Notes: a model not told the origin generated them from the sequence alone. A stretch of DNA of 36,837 bases from Nevskiales bacterium (GCA_035574475.1 DATLYR010000101.1:1-36837); one strand, 5' to 3'; numbered from the stretch's first letter, positions 15,511-23,803 are shown. Translations and numbers: made by a program.

Positions 15511-16851
15511 ATGGAACAGTATCTGGTGACCATCCTGTTCGGCGGATTCTTCATCCTGTTGCTGATCGGCGCGCCAATCACCGTATCGCTGGCCGGCTCG
15601 GCGATGGCCGCCTTCATCGTGCTCGAGAAGAATCCGATCGCCTTCGTGCAGATCGCCTTCACCTCGGTCGGCAGCTTTCCGCTGATGGCCCTGCCCGCCT
15701 TCGTGCTGGCCGGTGCGCTGATGGAGGCGGCCGGCATCTCGAAGCGCCTGGTCGATATCGCCGAAACCATGGCCGGCCCGATCACCGGCGGGCTTGGCGC
15801 CGCCACCGTGCTCGCCTGCCTGTTCTTCGGCGCGATCTCGGGCTCGGGCCCAGCCACCACCGCGGCGGTCGGCATGCTGATGATTCCGGCCATGACCAAG
15901 CGCAACTACGAGCGCAGCTACGCCTCGGCGGTTACCGCCTCGGCGGGCGGGCTGGGCATCATCATTCCGCCTTCGATCCCGATGGTGATCTTCGGCATCT
16001 CGGCTCTCGGCATGGCTCCACCGGCCGAGGCGATCGCGAAATTCGGCCAATTCGACTCGCTGTCGATCCCCAAGCTGTTCATCGCCGGCGTGGTGCCGGG
16101 TCTGGTGATGGCAATCAGCCTGCTCGTGATGAACTACCTGATCTCGAAGAAGTGCGGCTACCGCGGCCTGACCGAGCGCTGGTCATTCGACGATATCCGC
16201 GGTGCGCTGCGCCGCGGCTTCTGGTCGTTGCTCGCGCCGTTCATCATCCTCGGTGGCATCTACACCGGGCTCTTCACCCCCACCGAATCGGCGATCGTGG
16301 CCATCTTCTACACCCTGTTTATCGGATTCTTCGTGCACCGGGAGCTGAAGTTTGCCACCCTGCTCAACTCGTTGCGGACGACTACCTGGATTACTGGCCG
16401 CGTGCTGCTGATTCTGTTCGCGGCGACGGTATTCGGCCGCCTGCTGGTCGAGCAGCGCATTCCGGCGACGATCGCCGACTCCCTGCTGAACCTGACCGAT
16501 AACATCTACCTGATCTGGACGATCATGATCGTATTCCTGCTTTTCGTGGGCATGTTCATGGAGACGCTCGCGGCGATCATGATCCTGGTGCCGGTACTGC
16601 TGCCGGTCATGTACATGCTCGGCGCCGACCCTACCCATGTCGGTATCGTCGTCATCTGCGCGCTGTCGATAGGGTTCATGACCCCGCCGCTCGGGGAAAA
16701 CCTGTTCGTCGCCTCCGGGATCGGAGGGGAAACCGTCGAAGCCATCGTCGCCCGCATTCACCCCTTCGTCCTTGCCGAGATGGTGGCAGTGTTCATGATC
16801 GCCTTCTTCCCGACGCTCAGCCTCTGGCTGCCCAAACTGTTGGGCTACTAA
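15511..16851 (+). CDS. tauM: TRAP transporter large permease subunit (DctM type)
   Basis: A 446-residue polytopic membrane protein with about twelve hydrophobic segments, the sodium- or proton-coupled permease of the TRAP system. Signatures are FVLAGALMEAAGISKRLVDI, FFGAISGSGPATTAAVGMLM and SAGGLGIIIPPSIPMVIFGI, plus GFMTPPLGENLFVASGI in the C-terminal half. GAGGAGA lies before the ATG, 28 bp after tauL. It probably imports taurine with TauK and TauL. It ends the sulfonate gene set, and a long imperfect hairpin follows at 16873-16911. Confidence 0.9.
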   Translation: MEQYLVTILFGGFFILLLIGAPITVSLAGSAMAAFIVLEKNPIAFVQIAFTSVGSFPLMALPAFVLAGALMEAAGISKRLVDIAETMAGPITGGLGAATVLACLFFGAISGSGPATTAAVGMLMIPAMTKRNYERSYASAVTASAGGLGIIIPPSIPMVIFGISALGMAPPAEAIAKFGQFDSLSIPKLFIAGVVPGLVMAISLLVMNYLISKKCGYRGLTERWSFDDIRGALRRGFWSLLAPFIILGGIYTGLFTPTESAIVAIFYTLFIGFFVHRELKFATLLNSLRTTTWITGRVLLILFAATVFGRLLVEQRIPATIADSLLNLTDNIYLIWTIMIVFLLFVGMFMETLAAIMILVPVLLPVMYMLGADPTHVGIVVICALSIGFMTPPLGENLFVASGIGGETVEAIVARIHPFVLAEMVAVFMIAFFPTLSLWLPKLLGY

Positions 16852-16872
16852 TCTTGGGTATATCTCGACCGT

Positions 16873-16911
16873 CATCCGCCGTTCGTCCTCACCAGGGCGA
16901 ACGGCTGGATG
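16873..16911. terminator. Long imperfect hairpin after tauM
   Basis: CATCC-GCCGTTCG pairs with CGAACGGC-T-GGATG, extended inward by a T-G pair and CCT/AGG around a CACC loop. It lacks a T tract. It may terminate or protect the tauM transcript, or be a dispersed palindromic repeat. Confidence 0.5.
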
Positions 16912-16955
16912 CGGCGAGAGCGGTTCGAGATTGACCGACTATCCGGAGCCTTGTC

Positions 16956-17840
16956 ATGCGAATCGCATCGAGCTTCGCCGCTGTACTCGGCATCGGCCTC
17001 GCCTTCGGTGTTGGCGTGTTATATGGCGAGATCACCATTGCCCAATCGGAGCCTGCAGCTGACCCCCCTCAAAGCCGGGATGAGCAGCGTGCGCTCTTCT
17101 TGCTCGAACGCGCAGTCGAACACATCAGGAAAAACGGGGCTTCTGCGGTCGTGGATTTCAGCCGTCAGGCCGAGTTCGTGGATCGCGACCTGTATGTATA
17201 CGCGCTGACCAAAAACGGCGACTTTCTTGCCAGCGGTGGCGGTTCGGCGGCCCTGATCGGGATGAATGTGCTCGCCGAGACCGACATGGCCGGAAAACCC
17301 TTCTTCCGCGAGATAGTGGAACTGGCAAAAACGCAGGGCGCAGGTCGTATCGAATATCAGTGGTTCAATCCCGCCGATAGCCGCGGCGAGCCCAAAGTCA
17401 CCCTGTTTCGTGCGGTCGGGGACATCATCGTCGCTGTCGGCTTTTACCCGCCACGGGCCACGCCGACTCAGGCGAAGGCTCTGCTGAGAGCCGCCATAGA
17501 GGCTTTGCAAAAAGATGAACAGGCGGCGCTTTCGGCTTTCCAGAAGTTCGGCGGTCCGTTCATCCGTGACGACCTCTATGTGTTCGTCGTAAGCCTGGAG
17601 GACGGGCAGATCTTGGCACACGGCGCAAGCCCGGCTTTGGTGGGAACGGATGGAAACGATATCCGCGACCCAGACGGCCGCCCCATCGTGAGCGAGATGA
17701 TCCAGATCGCACGGGACAAAGGCGATGGTGAATTGACATATTCATGGCTCAACCCCACCACAAAGAGACTGGAGCGTAAGCATACCTACTTTCGGGTAGT
17801 CGCAAACAAATTGCTCGGGGTTGGTTATTACACTCGCTGA
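16956..17840 (+). CDS. Exported protein with two tandem Cache-like sensor domains
   Basis: A 294-residue protein with an N-terminal signal or anchor (RIASSFAAVLGIGLAFGVGV). The rest is an internal duplication: residues about 45-165 and 175-294 each read from F(V/I)xxDLYV(Y/F) through a short sensor loop (LIGMNVLAETDMAGKPF versus LVGTDGNDIRDPDGRPI) to a YxW(F/L)NP motif and a final VGFYPPR or VGYYTR. This is the single-Cache pattern that binds small extracellular ligands, normally fused to chemoreceptors or kinases. No signalling domain is attached. It follows the taurine transporter and may bind a ligand in the periplasm for a separate partner. Function is unknown. Confidence 0.6.
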   Translation: MRIASSFAAVLGIGLAFGVGVLYGEITIAQSEPAADPPQSRDEQRALFLLERAVEHIRKNGASAVVDFSRQAEFVDRDLYVYALTKNGDFLASGGGSAALIGMNVLAETDMAGKPFFREIVELAKTQGAGRIEYQWFNPADSRGEPKVTLFRAVGDIIVAVGFYPPRATPTQAKALLRAAIEALQKDEQAALSAFQKFGGPFIRDDLYVFVVSLEDGQILAHGASPALVGTDGNDIRDPDGRPIVSEMIQIARDKGDGELTYSWLNPTTKRLERKHTYFRVVANKLLGVGYYTR

Positions 17841-17962
17841 ATGCCGCGCGCGGGCGGATTCGTGTGGAATGGGTGCGTACAGGCCCGGCTCGAAACGGGG
17901 CCTGGCGCCGGGTCTATGCTTACAAGGGTGTATGGGAGCGCAAACTCATAGGAACCCGTCCG

Positions 17963-20365
17963 ATGTCGCACCACGAGCCCTTACCCATCGCCGCCCTGCG
18001 CAAACGCTGCGACCCTGCCGACCTGCCGTTTCGTACCACTGCGGAACTGCCCGATCTCGACCAGGCGCTGGGTCAGGAGCGGGGTCTGGAGGCGCTCCAG
18101 TTCGGCATGAGCATGGCCCGGCGCGGCTACAACCTGTATGTCCTGGGGCCGCCCGGGATCGGCAAGCACGCCCTGGTGCAACATGTGCTGCGGCAGCGGG
18201 CCGCCAGGGAGCCCGCCCCTGCGGACTGGTGCTATGTGAACAATTTCACCGATCCCCAGCACCCGCAGGCGCTGGCGCTGCCAGCCGGCCGCGGCGAGGG
18301 GCTGCGCCAGGATATGGCCAGGCTCATCGAAGAGCTGGCCGATGCCATCCCGGCGGCCTTCGAGAGCGATGACTACCGGGCCCAGCTACAGGCGATCAAG
18401 GCCGATTACGAGAGACAGAGCGAGGACAAGGTCAGGAGCCTGCAGGAGCATGCCGCCGAGCAGAACATCGCCCTGCTGCGCACACCCACCGGCTTCGCCT
18501 TCGCCCCCCTGAAGGACGGCGAGGTCATCGGTCCGGATGAGTTCGGCAAGCTATCCGAGCGGGAACAGCGGCGCATCGAGACCACCATGGAGGAGTTGCA
18601 GGATGAGTTGCGGGCCCTTATCCAGCACCAACTCCGGCTGCGCCGGGAGATGCGGGAGCGGGTCCGGGCGTTGAACAGGGAAGTCGCCCTGCTCGCAGTC
18701 GGCCAGCAGCTCGCCGAACTCAAGCAGGCTTATCAGGACTGCCCGGCCGTGCTGGATTATCTGGATGCGGTGCAGGCGGATGTGATGCAGAACCTGGATG
18801 CCTTCCGCCACGGCGAGGAGGGAGCCGCGGCGCCGGAAAGCCTGCCTCCCGAGGTAGCACGCCGCTACGCGGTCAACGTCCTGGTGAGCAATGATCCGGC
18901 TGCGGGAGCGCCGGTGGTGCAAGAGGATCACCCTCTGTACCAGAACTTGCTCGGGCGGGTCGAACACCAGGCACAGATGGGCATGCTGGTGACCGATTTC
19001 ACCCTGATCCGGCCGGGAGCCCTGCACAAGGCCAACGGCGGCTATCTGATCCTGGATGTGACCAAGCTCCTGATGCAGCCCTACGCTTGGGAGGGCCTCA
19101 AGCGGACCCTGTTTTCCGGCGATATCCGTATCACCTCGCTAGGCGAACTGTTCAGTCTGGTGAGCACGGTCTCCCTGGAGCCCGAGCCCATCCCGCTGCG
19201 GGTCAAGGTGGTGCTTCTGGGCAGCCGCCAGCTCTATTACGTGCTCTGCCAATACGATCCGGAGTTCAGAGCGCTGTTCAAGGTGGCGGCGGACCTGGAG
19301 GACGATGTGGCGCGCAGCCCGGAGAATCATCTGCGCTACGCCCGCCTCATCGCCATGATCGCGCGCCGCGAGGCGCTGCGCCCGTTATCCAGCGAGGCCG
19401 TAGCCGGCATCATCGAGCAGGCCGCACGCCTGGCTGAGGATGGCGCGCGCCTGTCCATCCATCTGCAGGACCTCGGGGAGCTGCTCCAGGAAGCGAACTT
19501 CCTGGCCGGGGAGGCGGATGCGGCGGTGATCGAGGCTGACCATGTCCGCAGCGCGATCCAGGCCCGTGAACGCCGCCACGGCCGCATTCGCGAGCGCCTG
19601 CTGGAGCAGATCCGGCGGCAAACCGTGCTGATCGACACCGACGGCGCGCAGGTGGGGCAGATCAACGGCCTGTCGGTGCTGGATCTGGGCGACTTCCGCT
19701 TCGCCCGGCCGTCGCGCATCACCGCCACCGCCCGGCTGGGCACTGGAGACGTGGTGGACATCGAGCGGGAAGTGGAGCTGGGCGGGCCCATACACTCCAA
19801 GGGCGTGATGATCCTGGCGAGCTTCCTGGGCGGGCGCTATGCCCCCGATCGGCCCTTGTCGCTGCGCGCCAGCATCGTCTTCGAGCAGTCCTACGGTCCG
19901 GTCGAGGGTGACAGCGCCTCGGCGGCCGAGCTGTGCGCCCTGCTCTCGGCCCTGGGCGAGCTGCCGCTCAAGCAGTCGCTCGCCATCACCGGCTCCGTGA
20001 ATCAGCATGGGCAGATCCAGGCCATCGGCGGCGTTAACGAGAAGATCGAAGGCTTCTTCGATGCCTGCCACCTGCGCGGACTGACCGGCCGGCAGGGAGT
20101 GATCATCCCGGGCGCCAACGTGCAGCACCTGATGCTGCGCCAGGACGTGCTGGATGCAGTAGCCCAGGGGCTGTTTGCAGTCTATGCAGTCAGCCACATC
20201 GATGAGGCGATGGAGCTCCTGACCGGCCTTGCGGCCGGTGCACGCGAGGCGACCGGTCAGTTCCCGGATGGCAGCATCAACCAGCGCGTGGAAGCGCGCC
20301 TCCTCGAGCTGGCCGAGCTGCGTCAGGCCTTGGCCGCCCGCACCGAAAGAGGGGAAGAGACATGA
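17963..20365 (+). CDS. Lon-like AAA-family ATP-dependent protease (S16)
   Basis: About 800 residues, matching the Lon-related proteases of the LonB/YcbZ group. The N-terminal P-loop is GPPGIGKHALV (62-72), with histidine where most Walker A motifs have serine or threonine. A helical insert follows (about 130-290). The C-terminal S16 protease domain has the serine in EGDSASAAEL (S651) and the lysine in GGVNEKIEGF (K694), a 43-residue spacing as in E. coli Lon. It would degrade damaged or regulatory proteins in the cytosol. ATG 17963 is preferred over the longer open frame because the upstream residues lack family character. The next gene overlaps its stop by 4 bp. Confidence 0.88.
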   Translation: MSHHEPLPIAALRKRCDPADLPFRTTAELPDLDQALGQERGLEALQFGMSMARRGYNLYVLGPPGIGKHALVQHVLRQRAAREPAPADWCYVNNFTDPQHPQALALPAGRGEGLRQDMARLIEELADAIPAAFESDDYRAQLQAIKADYERQSEDKVRSLQEHAAEQNIALLRTPTGFAFAPLKDGEVIGPDEFGKLSEREQRRIETTMEELQDELRALIQHQLRLRREMRERVRALNREVALLAVGQQLAELKQAYQDCPAVLDYLDAVQADVMQNLDAFRHGEEGAAAPESLPPEVARRYAVNVLVSNDPAAGAPVVQEDHPLYQNLLGRVEHQAQMGMLVTDFTLIRPGALHKANGGYLILDVTKLLMQPYAWEGLKRTLFSGDIRITSLGELFSLVSTVSLEPEPIPLRVKVVLLGSRQLYYVLCQYDPEFRALFKVAADLEDDVARSPENHLRYARLIAMIARREALRPLSSEAVAGIIEQAARLAEDGARLSIHLQDLGELLQEANFLAGEADAAVIEADHVRSAIQARERRHGRIRERLLEQIRRQTVLIDTDGAQVGQINGLSVLDLGDFRFARPSRITATARLGTGDVVDIEREVELGGPIHSKGVMILASFLGGRYAPDRPLSLRASIVFEQSYGPVEGDSASAAELCALLSALGELPLKQSLAITGSVNQHGQIQAIGGVNEKIEGFFDACHLRGLTGRQGVIIPGANVQHLMLRQDVLDAVAQGLFAVYAVSHIDEAMELLTGLAAGAREATGQFPDGSINQRVEARLLELAELRQALAARTERGEET

Positions 20366-21129
20366 GCTCGGGCGAACTCGACATACGCCGCATTCTCATG
20401 GCCCTGGACGCCTCCAGCCGCGGCCGCCTGGCCCTGGACCTGGTCCTGGAACTGGTCAAGGGCGCACAGGTGGAACTGCAGGGTCTGTTCGTCGAGGACA
20501 TCAACCTACTGCGCCTGGCAGCCTTGCCCTTCGCCCGCGAGATCAGCCGCACCTCGACCGCCGCGCGCCCGCTCGAGCCGCAACGCCTGGAGCAGCTCCT
20601 GCGCTACCAGGCGGAGAACGTGGAAAAACTGCTGGCAGAGTGTGCCGGGCGTGCCGGGCTGCCGTGGTCGTTTCGGGTAGTGCGCGGCCGGTTTCCGCGC
20701 GAGCTGGAGGCCCTCGCTGGTGGCTTCGACCTGTGCATCGTCGGCTGTGACAGCTCCCTGGCGATGCAGCACCTGTGGCCCCGACTACCTGCCGCGGGAC
20801 GACCCGTGGTGGTGTCGCTGACCGATACGCCGGCCGCCTTGCGCGCCCTCCGGGTGGCCCACCGCCTGGCCCGCTGTCAGAGCCGCCGCCTGCTGGTGCT
20901 GTCCGAGCCCGGCTGGTCGCTCACGCCACAGGCGGCGCCGCTGCACGAAGCACTGGCGACGGCAGAACAGCATGCCTTGCCTGCCGGCGACATCGCGGCC
21001 TTCCTCCGCTCCTCGAGCGGACGCAGACCGGTCGCTCTGGTGCTGGCTGCCGATCACCCCTTGCTGCGGGACGGCGGCATGGAGGCCTTGTTGCGCGCCT
21101 TCGACTGCCCCCTGCTGCTGGTGCGCTGA
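20362..21129 (+). CDS. Universal-stress-protein-like protein
   Basis: A 255-residue protein starting with IRRILMALDASSRGRLALDL, typical of the first strand and helix of UspA-type domains, followed by VELQGLFVEDINLLRLA. The second half (about 140-255) has alternating strand and helix segments (RPVVVSLTD, RRLLVLSEP, RPVALVLAAD, CPLLLVR) that look like a second, diverged copy. The ATP-binding glycine motif of canonical Usp is not evident. Its ATG overlaps the Lon-like protease stop (ATGA, 4 bp), so the two are translationally coupled and may act together in stress response. Family assignment is moderate. Confidence 0.6.
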   Translation: MSSGELDIRRILMALDASSRGRLALDLVLELVKGAQVELQGLFVEDINLLRLAALPFAREISRTSTAARPLEPQRLEQLLRYQAENVEKLLAECAGRAGLPWSFRVVRGRFPRELEALAGGFDLCIVGCDSSLAMQHLWPRLPAAGRPVVVSLTDTPAALRALRVAHRLARCQSRRLLVLSEPGWSLTPQAAPLHEALATAEQHALPAGDIAAFLRSSSGRRPVALVLAADHPLLRDGGMEALLRAFDCPLLLVR

Positions 21130-21158
21130 CAGCCTGTCAGCCCGCACTCGATGGCCCC

Positions 21159-22004
21159 ATGCACGATGCCGACTGCGTCGCCTTTCTGCAGTGGGCGCTG
21201 CCGCGGATGCGGCTACACTGGCCCGGCTTCCGCAAGGTACGCAGGCAGGTGTGCAAGCGCATCGACCGCCGGCTGCAGACGCTCGGGCTCGCCGATGCCG
21301 CGGCCTACCGCAGCTATCTCGCAGCGCATGCCGCCGAGTGGGATACGCTGCGCGGCCTCTGCACGGTGCCGATCTCGCGCTTCTATCGCGACCGGGAGGT
21401 TTTCGCGTGCCTCGGCCACACGGTGCTGCCGGCACTCGCCGCCGCCGCGGTGCAGCGTGCGCAGCATACGCTCGACTGTTGGAGCGCGGGCTGTGCGGGT
21501 GGCGAAGAGCCGTACACGCTCTCGATCCTGTGGACGCTCGCGCTCGCCGGGCGCTACCCCGGCCTCGCCTTGCGCGTGCTCGCCACCGATGCCGATCCGC
21601 TCGCGCTCGGGCGTGCCGCCGCCGGCGCCTACGGCTCGAGCAGCCTGAAAGAGCTGCCCGCGCCATGGCGGGCGCTGGCATTCGAAGAGTGCGCGGGCGA
21701 GTACCGGGTGCGTGAGCGGTTCCGCGCAGCGGTCGAGTTCGCGCGGCAAGACCTAGGTGAAACGATTCCTGAGCGGCGCTTCGATCTGGTCCTCTGCCGC
21801 AACCTCGTGCTCACCTATTTCGCGCCCGATCTGCAGCGCGAGCTCATGCCGCGCATCATTGCGACGCTGCGTCCCGGCGGGGCGCTCGTGCTGGGGATAC
21901 ACGAGTCGCTGCCGGAAGGCAGTGCGGAGCTCGTTCCCTGGCCAGGCGCGCGGGCGATCTTTCGCAAGGGCGCGCTCCCACATGATGGTCCTGCGGCTCT
22001 ATGA
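21159..22004 (+). CDS. CheR-type SAM-dependent methyltransferase
   Basis: About 281 residues. SAM-binding motif I is DCWSAGCAGGEEPYTLSILW, close to the CheR signature WSAGCSTGEEPYS. PISRFYRDREVF matches the CheR region where the protein grips the receptor, and FDLVLCRNLVLTYF matches the CheR CRNVLIYF motif. CheR methylates glutamates on chemoreceptors. No cheA, cheW, cheB or receptor gene is in the window, so its target is unknown. ATG 21159 is chosen by homology; no clear ribosome site is seen, and the frame is open further upstream into the preceding gene. It ends with a 6-bp overlap with the convergent CMD gene. Confidence 0.8.
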   Translation: MHDADCVAFLQWALPRMRLHWPGFRKVRRQVCKRIDRRLQTLGLADAAAYRSYLAAHAAEWDTLRGLCTVPISRFYRDREVFACLGHTVLPALAAAAVQRAQHTLDCWSAGCAGGEEPYTLSILWTLALAGRYPGLALRVLATDADPLALGRAAAGAYGSSSLKELPAPWRALAFEECAGEYRVRERFRAAVEFARQDLGETIPERRFDLVLCRNLVLTYFAPDLQRELMPRIIATLRPGGALVLGIHESLPEGSAELVPWPGARAIFRKGALPHDGPAAL

Positions 22005-22580
22005 GTCTTGGGTTTTGTCTGGAGGCCGCGGCTGCGGTGCCACGGTGCAGAAACCCTGGGGCTCCACCCCCAAGGCGGCATTGAATTTGCTGGACAGATT
22101 CTGAAAGGCGATCAGGCCGGTGAGCTCGATGATCGCATCGTCGCCGAAGTGCCGGCGCAGCGCCTGGAAATGCTCCGGGGTCGGCTGGCGGTCGCTGTAG
22201 GTGATGGCTTCCGCATAGCGCAGGGCGGCCTTTTCCCGTTCGCTGAACAGGGGACTGTCCTCAAATTCGGCCAGGGCCTCCAGCTTTTGCTGCGCCAAAC
22301 CGCGCTCGAGCACCAGCGCGGAGTTGATGTCGACGCAGAAGGCGCACCCGTTGATCTGCGAGACACGCACGGTCACCAACGCCCGCAGGGCGGGCTCAAG
22401 GGGGGATGAGCGCCGATCGAAGGCGCCATAGAGGAGTGCCAGGGCGGCAAACACCTTGGGGCTTCGGCCCCACAGCCGCGCCGGTTCCAGCACTGCGCCG
22501 TAGCGCCGCTTCTGATTCCAGAAGAACAGGCGCACGTACCAGGGTAAACGATGCTCCTTGGGCGTCTCGATGACCGGCAT
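21999..22580 (-). CDS. Carboxymuconolactone decarboxylase/AhpD-like protein
   Basis: A 193-residue protein whose core RALVTVRVSQINGCAFCVDI contains the CxxC pair of the AhpD-like CMD fold, followed by ERGLAQQKLEALAEF and KAALRYAEAITYSDRQPTPE. Such proteins are peroxidase-like or thiol-disulfide enzymes, but many are uncharacterised. The ATG at 22580 (MPVIETPKEHRLPWYVRLFF) is preferred over 22622 by family length. It converges on the cheR-like gene. No functional partner is evident; upstream lies the decayed SnoaL/sigma gene set on the same strand. Confidence 0.8.
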   Translation of the reverse strand: MPVIETPKEHRLPWYVRLFFWNQKRRYGAVLEPARLWGRSPKVFAALALLYGAFDRRSSPLEPALRALVTVRVSQINGCAFCVDINSALVLERGLAQQKLEALAEFEDSPLFSEREKAALRYAEAITYSDRQPTPEHFQALRRHFGDDAIIELTGLIAFQNLSSKFNAALGVEPQGFCTVAPQPRPPDKTQDS

Positions 22581-22636
22581 GATGCACCTTGTCGGCGTTC
22601 CAGGTCCACTCTTTATCTGCAATGCGGCCAGCTACG

Positions 22637-23118
22637 CTAGCGCTCCTGCCTCTTGTGCCTTACCCAGAGCCCTTCTTCCTGCTCGAGCTCTGGCAACAGC
22701 ACGTCCTGGAGCGCCCGGGCGCGGCGGACCGTCGAACAGCACCGACCAAAGTTCGTGCACGATCCGCCACTGACTGTCCGTCTTGCGGTAACCGACGGTC
22801 GCGGCAGCCATGAAGCCTTTTCTTCGCCGTTTTCATCGGTGCTAGCGCAGCGGTTGAGGCAATGGCAGAAGGCCGCCTCAGGGCCTGCGACGATGTTCAG
22901 GTCGTGGATCTCGAAGATCATCGGGCCTGGACACAGGGCAAGACACGCCTCCCAGTGCTTTCGGTACGCCTCCGCGCCCTGGAATCGCAGCCGTTGTAGG
23001 GCATCAAATGCGACGATATCCGGGGCGTAGTGGGAGACGATCCCATCGATGTCCCGGGCACGGACCGCGCTCAGCCAGTGCTCCACCAGTTCGCGGATCT
23101 CAGCCTCGGCCGTTATTT
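22637..23118 (-). pseudogene. SnoaL/DUF4440-like gene, start lost and frameshifted
   Basis: The frame TAEAEIRELVEHWLSAVRAR and on to DIDGIVSHYAPDIVAFDALQ and GPEAAFCHCLNRCASTDENG is a clear SnoaL-like polyketide-cyclase or DUF4440 domain. At GEEKAS (about 22813) the homology leaves the frame: the family continuation M-AAATVGYRKTDSQWRIVHE with LWSVLFDG is read in another frame. Restoring one extra ATGG unit would rejoin the two parts, suggesting a 4-bp slip. No ATG exists before TAEAEIREL; instead the sequence runs back into a truncated sigma factor gene. The product is therefore non-functional as read. Confidence 0.7.
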
Positions 23119-23201
23119 GGGCGGAAATAGCGCAGCAGCGCCGCGAGCGCCTGAGGACGCGCGGCGCGCAGCAGGACGTCGATCCAGCCGAGCTCGGTCA
23201 C
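23100..23201 (-). pseudogene. ECF sigma factor, only about the first 27 residues remain
   Basis: A GTG at 23201 overlaps the stop of the upstream YCII-like gene (TGA/GTG), followed by VTELGWIDVLLRAARPQALA and ALLRYFR. This is the N-terminus of sigma factors encoded next to YCII-domain genes. After about codon 27 homology ends, and a stop is reached at 23100. The whole remainder (a normal protein is around 400 residues in this group) is missing, with the SnoaL-like sequence following immediately. A deletion joining the two genes near 23118 explains both truncated ends. Confidence 0.6.
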
Positions 23202-23560
23202 TTCACGCCGCTCCCCGGGTGGTACCAGAGGATCGGGCGAATCTCGAGCGCACCCGTCTCATGCAGAAAGCGGCGTGCGACCTCGATGGCCTCGTCGAGG
23301 CTTGCGCAGTCGAGCACATAGAAGCCGAGGAGCTGCTCCTTGGTCTCGGCGAACGGGCCGTCGATGACCAGGGGCTCGCGGCCGGCCCTGAGGGTAGTCG
23401 CGGTGGTCGTTGGCATCAGGCGGACGACCGGACCGAGCATGCCATGCGCGGCGAGTTCCTGCGCTACCACCGCGTGTCTGGCCATGACCGCTGCATCCTG
23501 CTCCTGAGCTCAGGCGCCGACCACAGCTTGCGAGTCGTAGCAGAGGATGGCATAGAGCAT
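23198..23560 (-). pseudogene. YCII-related protein gene with in-frame UGA at codon 17
   Basis: With ATG 23560 and ribosome site AGGAGG upstream, translation gives MLYAILCYDSQAVVGA, then TGA (23510-23512), then AQEQDAAVMARHAVVAQELA and on to DGPFAETKEQLLGFYVLDCA and WYHPGSGVK. The DGPFAETKEQ motif identifies the YCII/DGPF family; the full length would be about 120 residues, as is usual. The TGA probably replaces a tryptophan codon. An internal restart at the ATG at 23485 would lack the first strand. This gene leads the decayed YCII / sigma / SnoaL set. A sequencing error is the alternative explanation. Confidence 0.7.
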
Positions 23561-23772
23561 GTGGGATCCTCCTGCGTCATCACCCCCAAGGACGAACGAG
23601 TATACCTGGCCCCGACAACGCTGGATGCCGCACAGGCAGAGCCGCTCTCATCGCCATGTCGGTGAGGTTCTCCATATCGCCCCTGATTGGTCGATCTTCG
23701 TGAACACCGTGATCGTGGCCGGCCGGATGATCGAGGCCTCCGTGAGGCGTAACATGCCCATCGCGGCCTGGA

Positions 23773-23803
23773 GGCGCCCCGCTTCGGCTTGGAGCGGGGC
23801 GCC
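23773..23803. repeat. Perfect 10-bp inverted repeat upstream of the VOC gene
   Basis: GGCGCCCCGC and GCGGGGCGCC flank an 11-nt loop. It lies between the YCII-like pseudogene and the VOC gene. The surrounding gap, 23561-23839, shows no other feature. Confidence 0.4.

Noticed and set aside
23510-23512. UGA read as selenocysteine in the YCII-like gene
   Set aside because: No selenocysteine-insertion hairpin was recognised, the family has no selenoprotein members that I know of, and two adjacent genes are also broken, so decay is the simpler reading.
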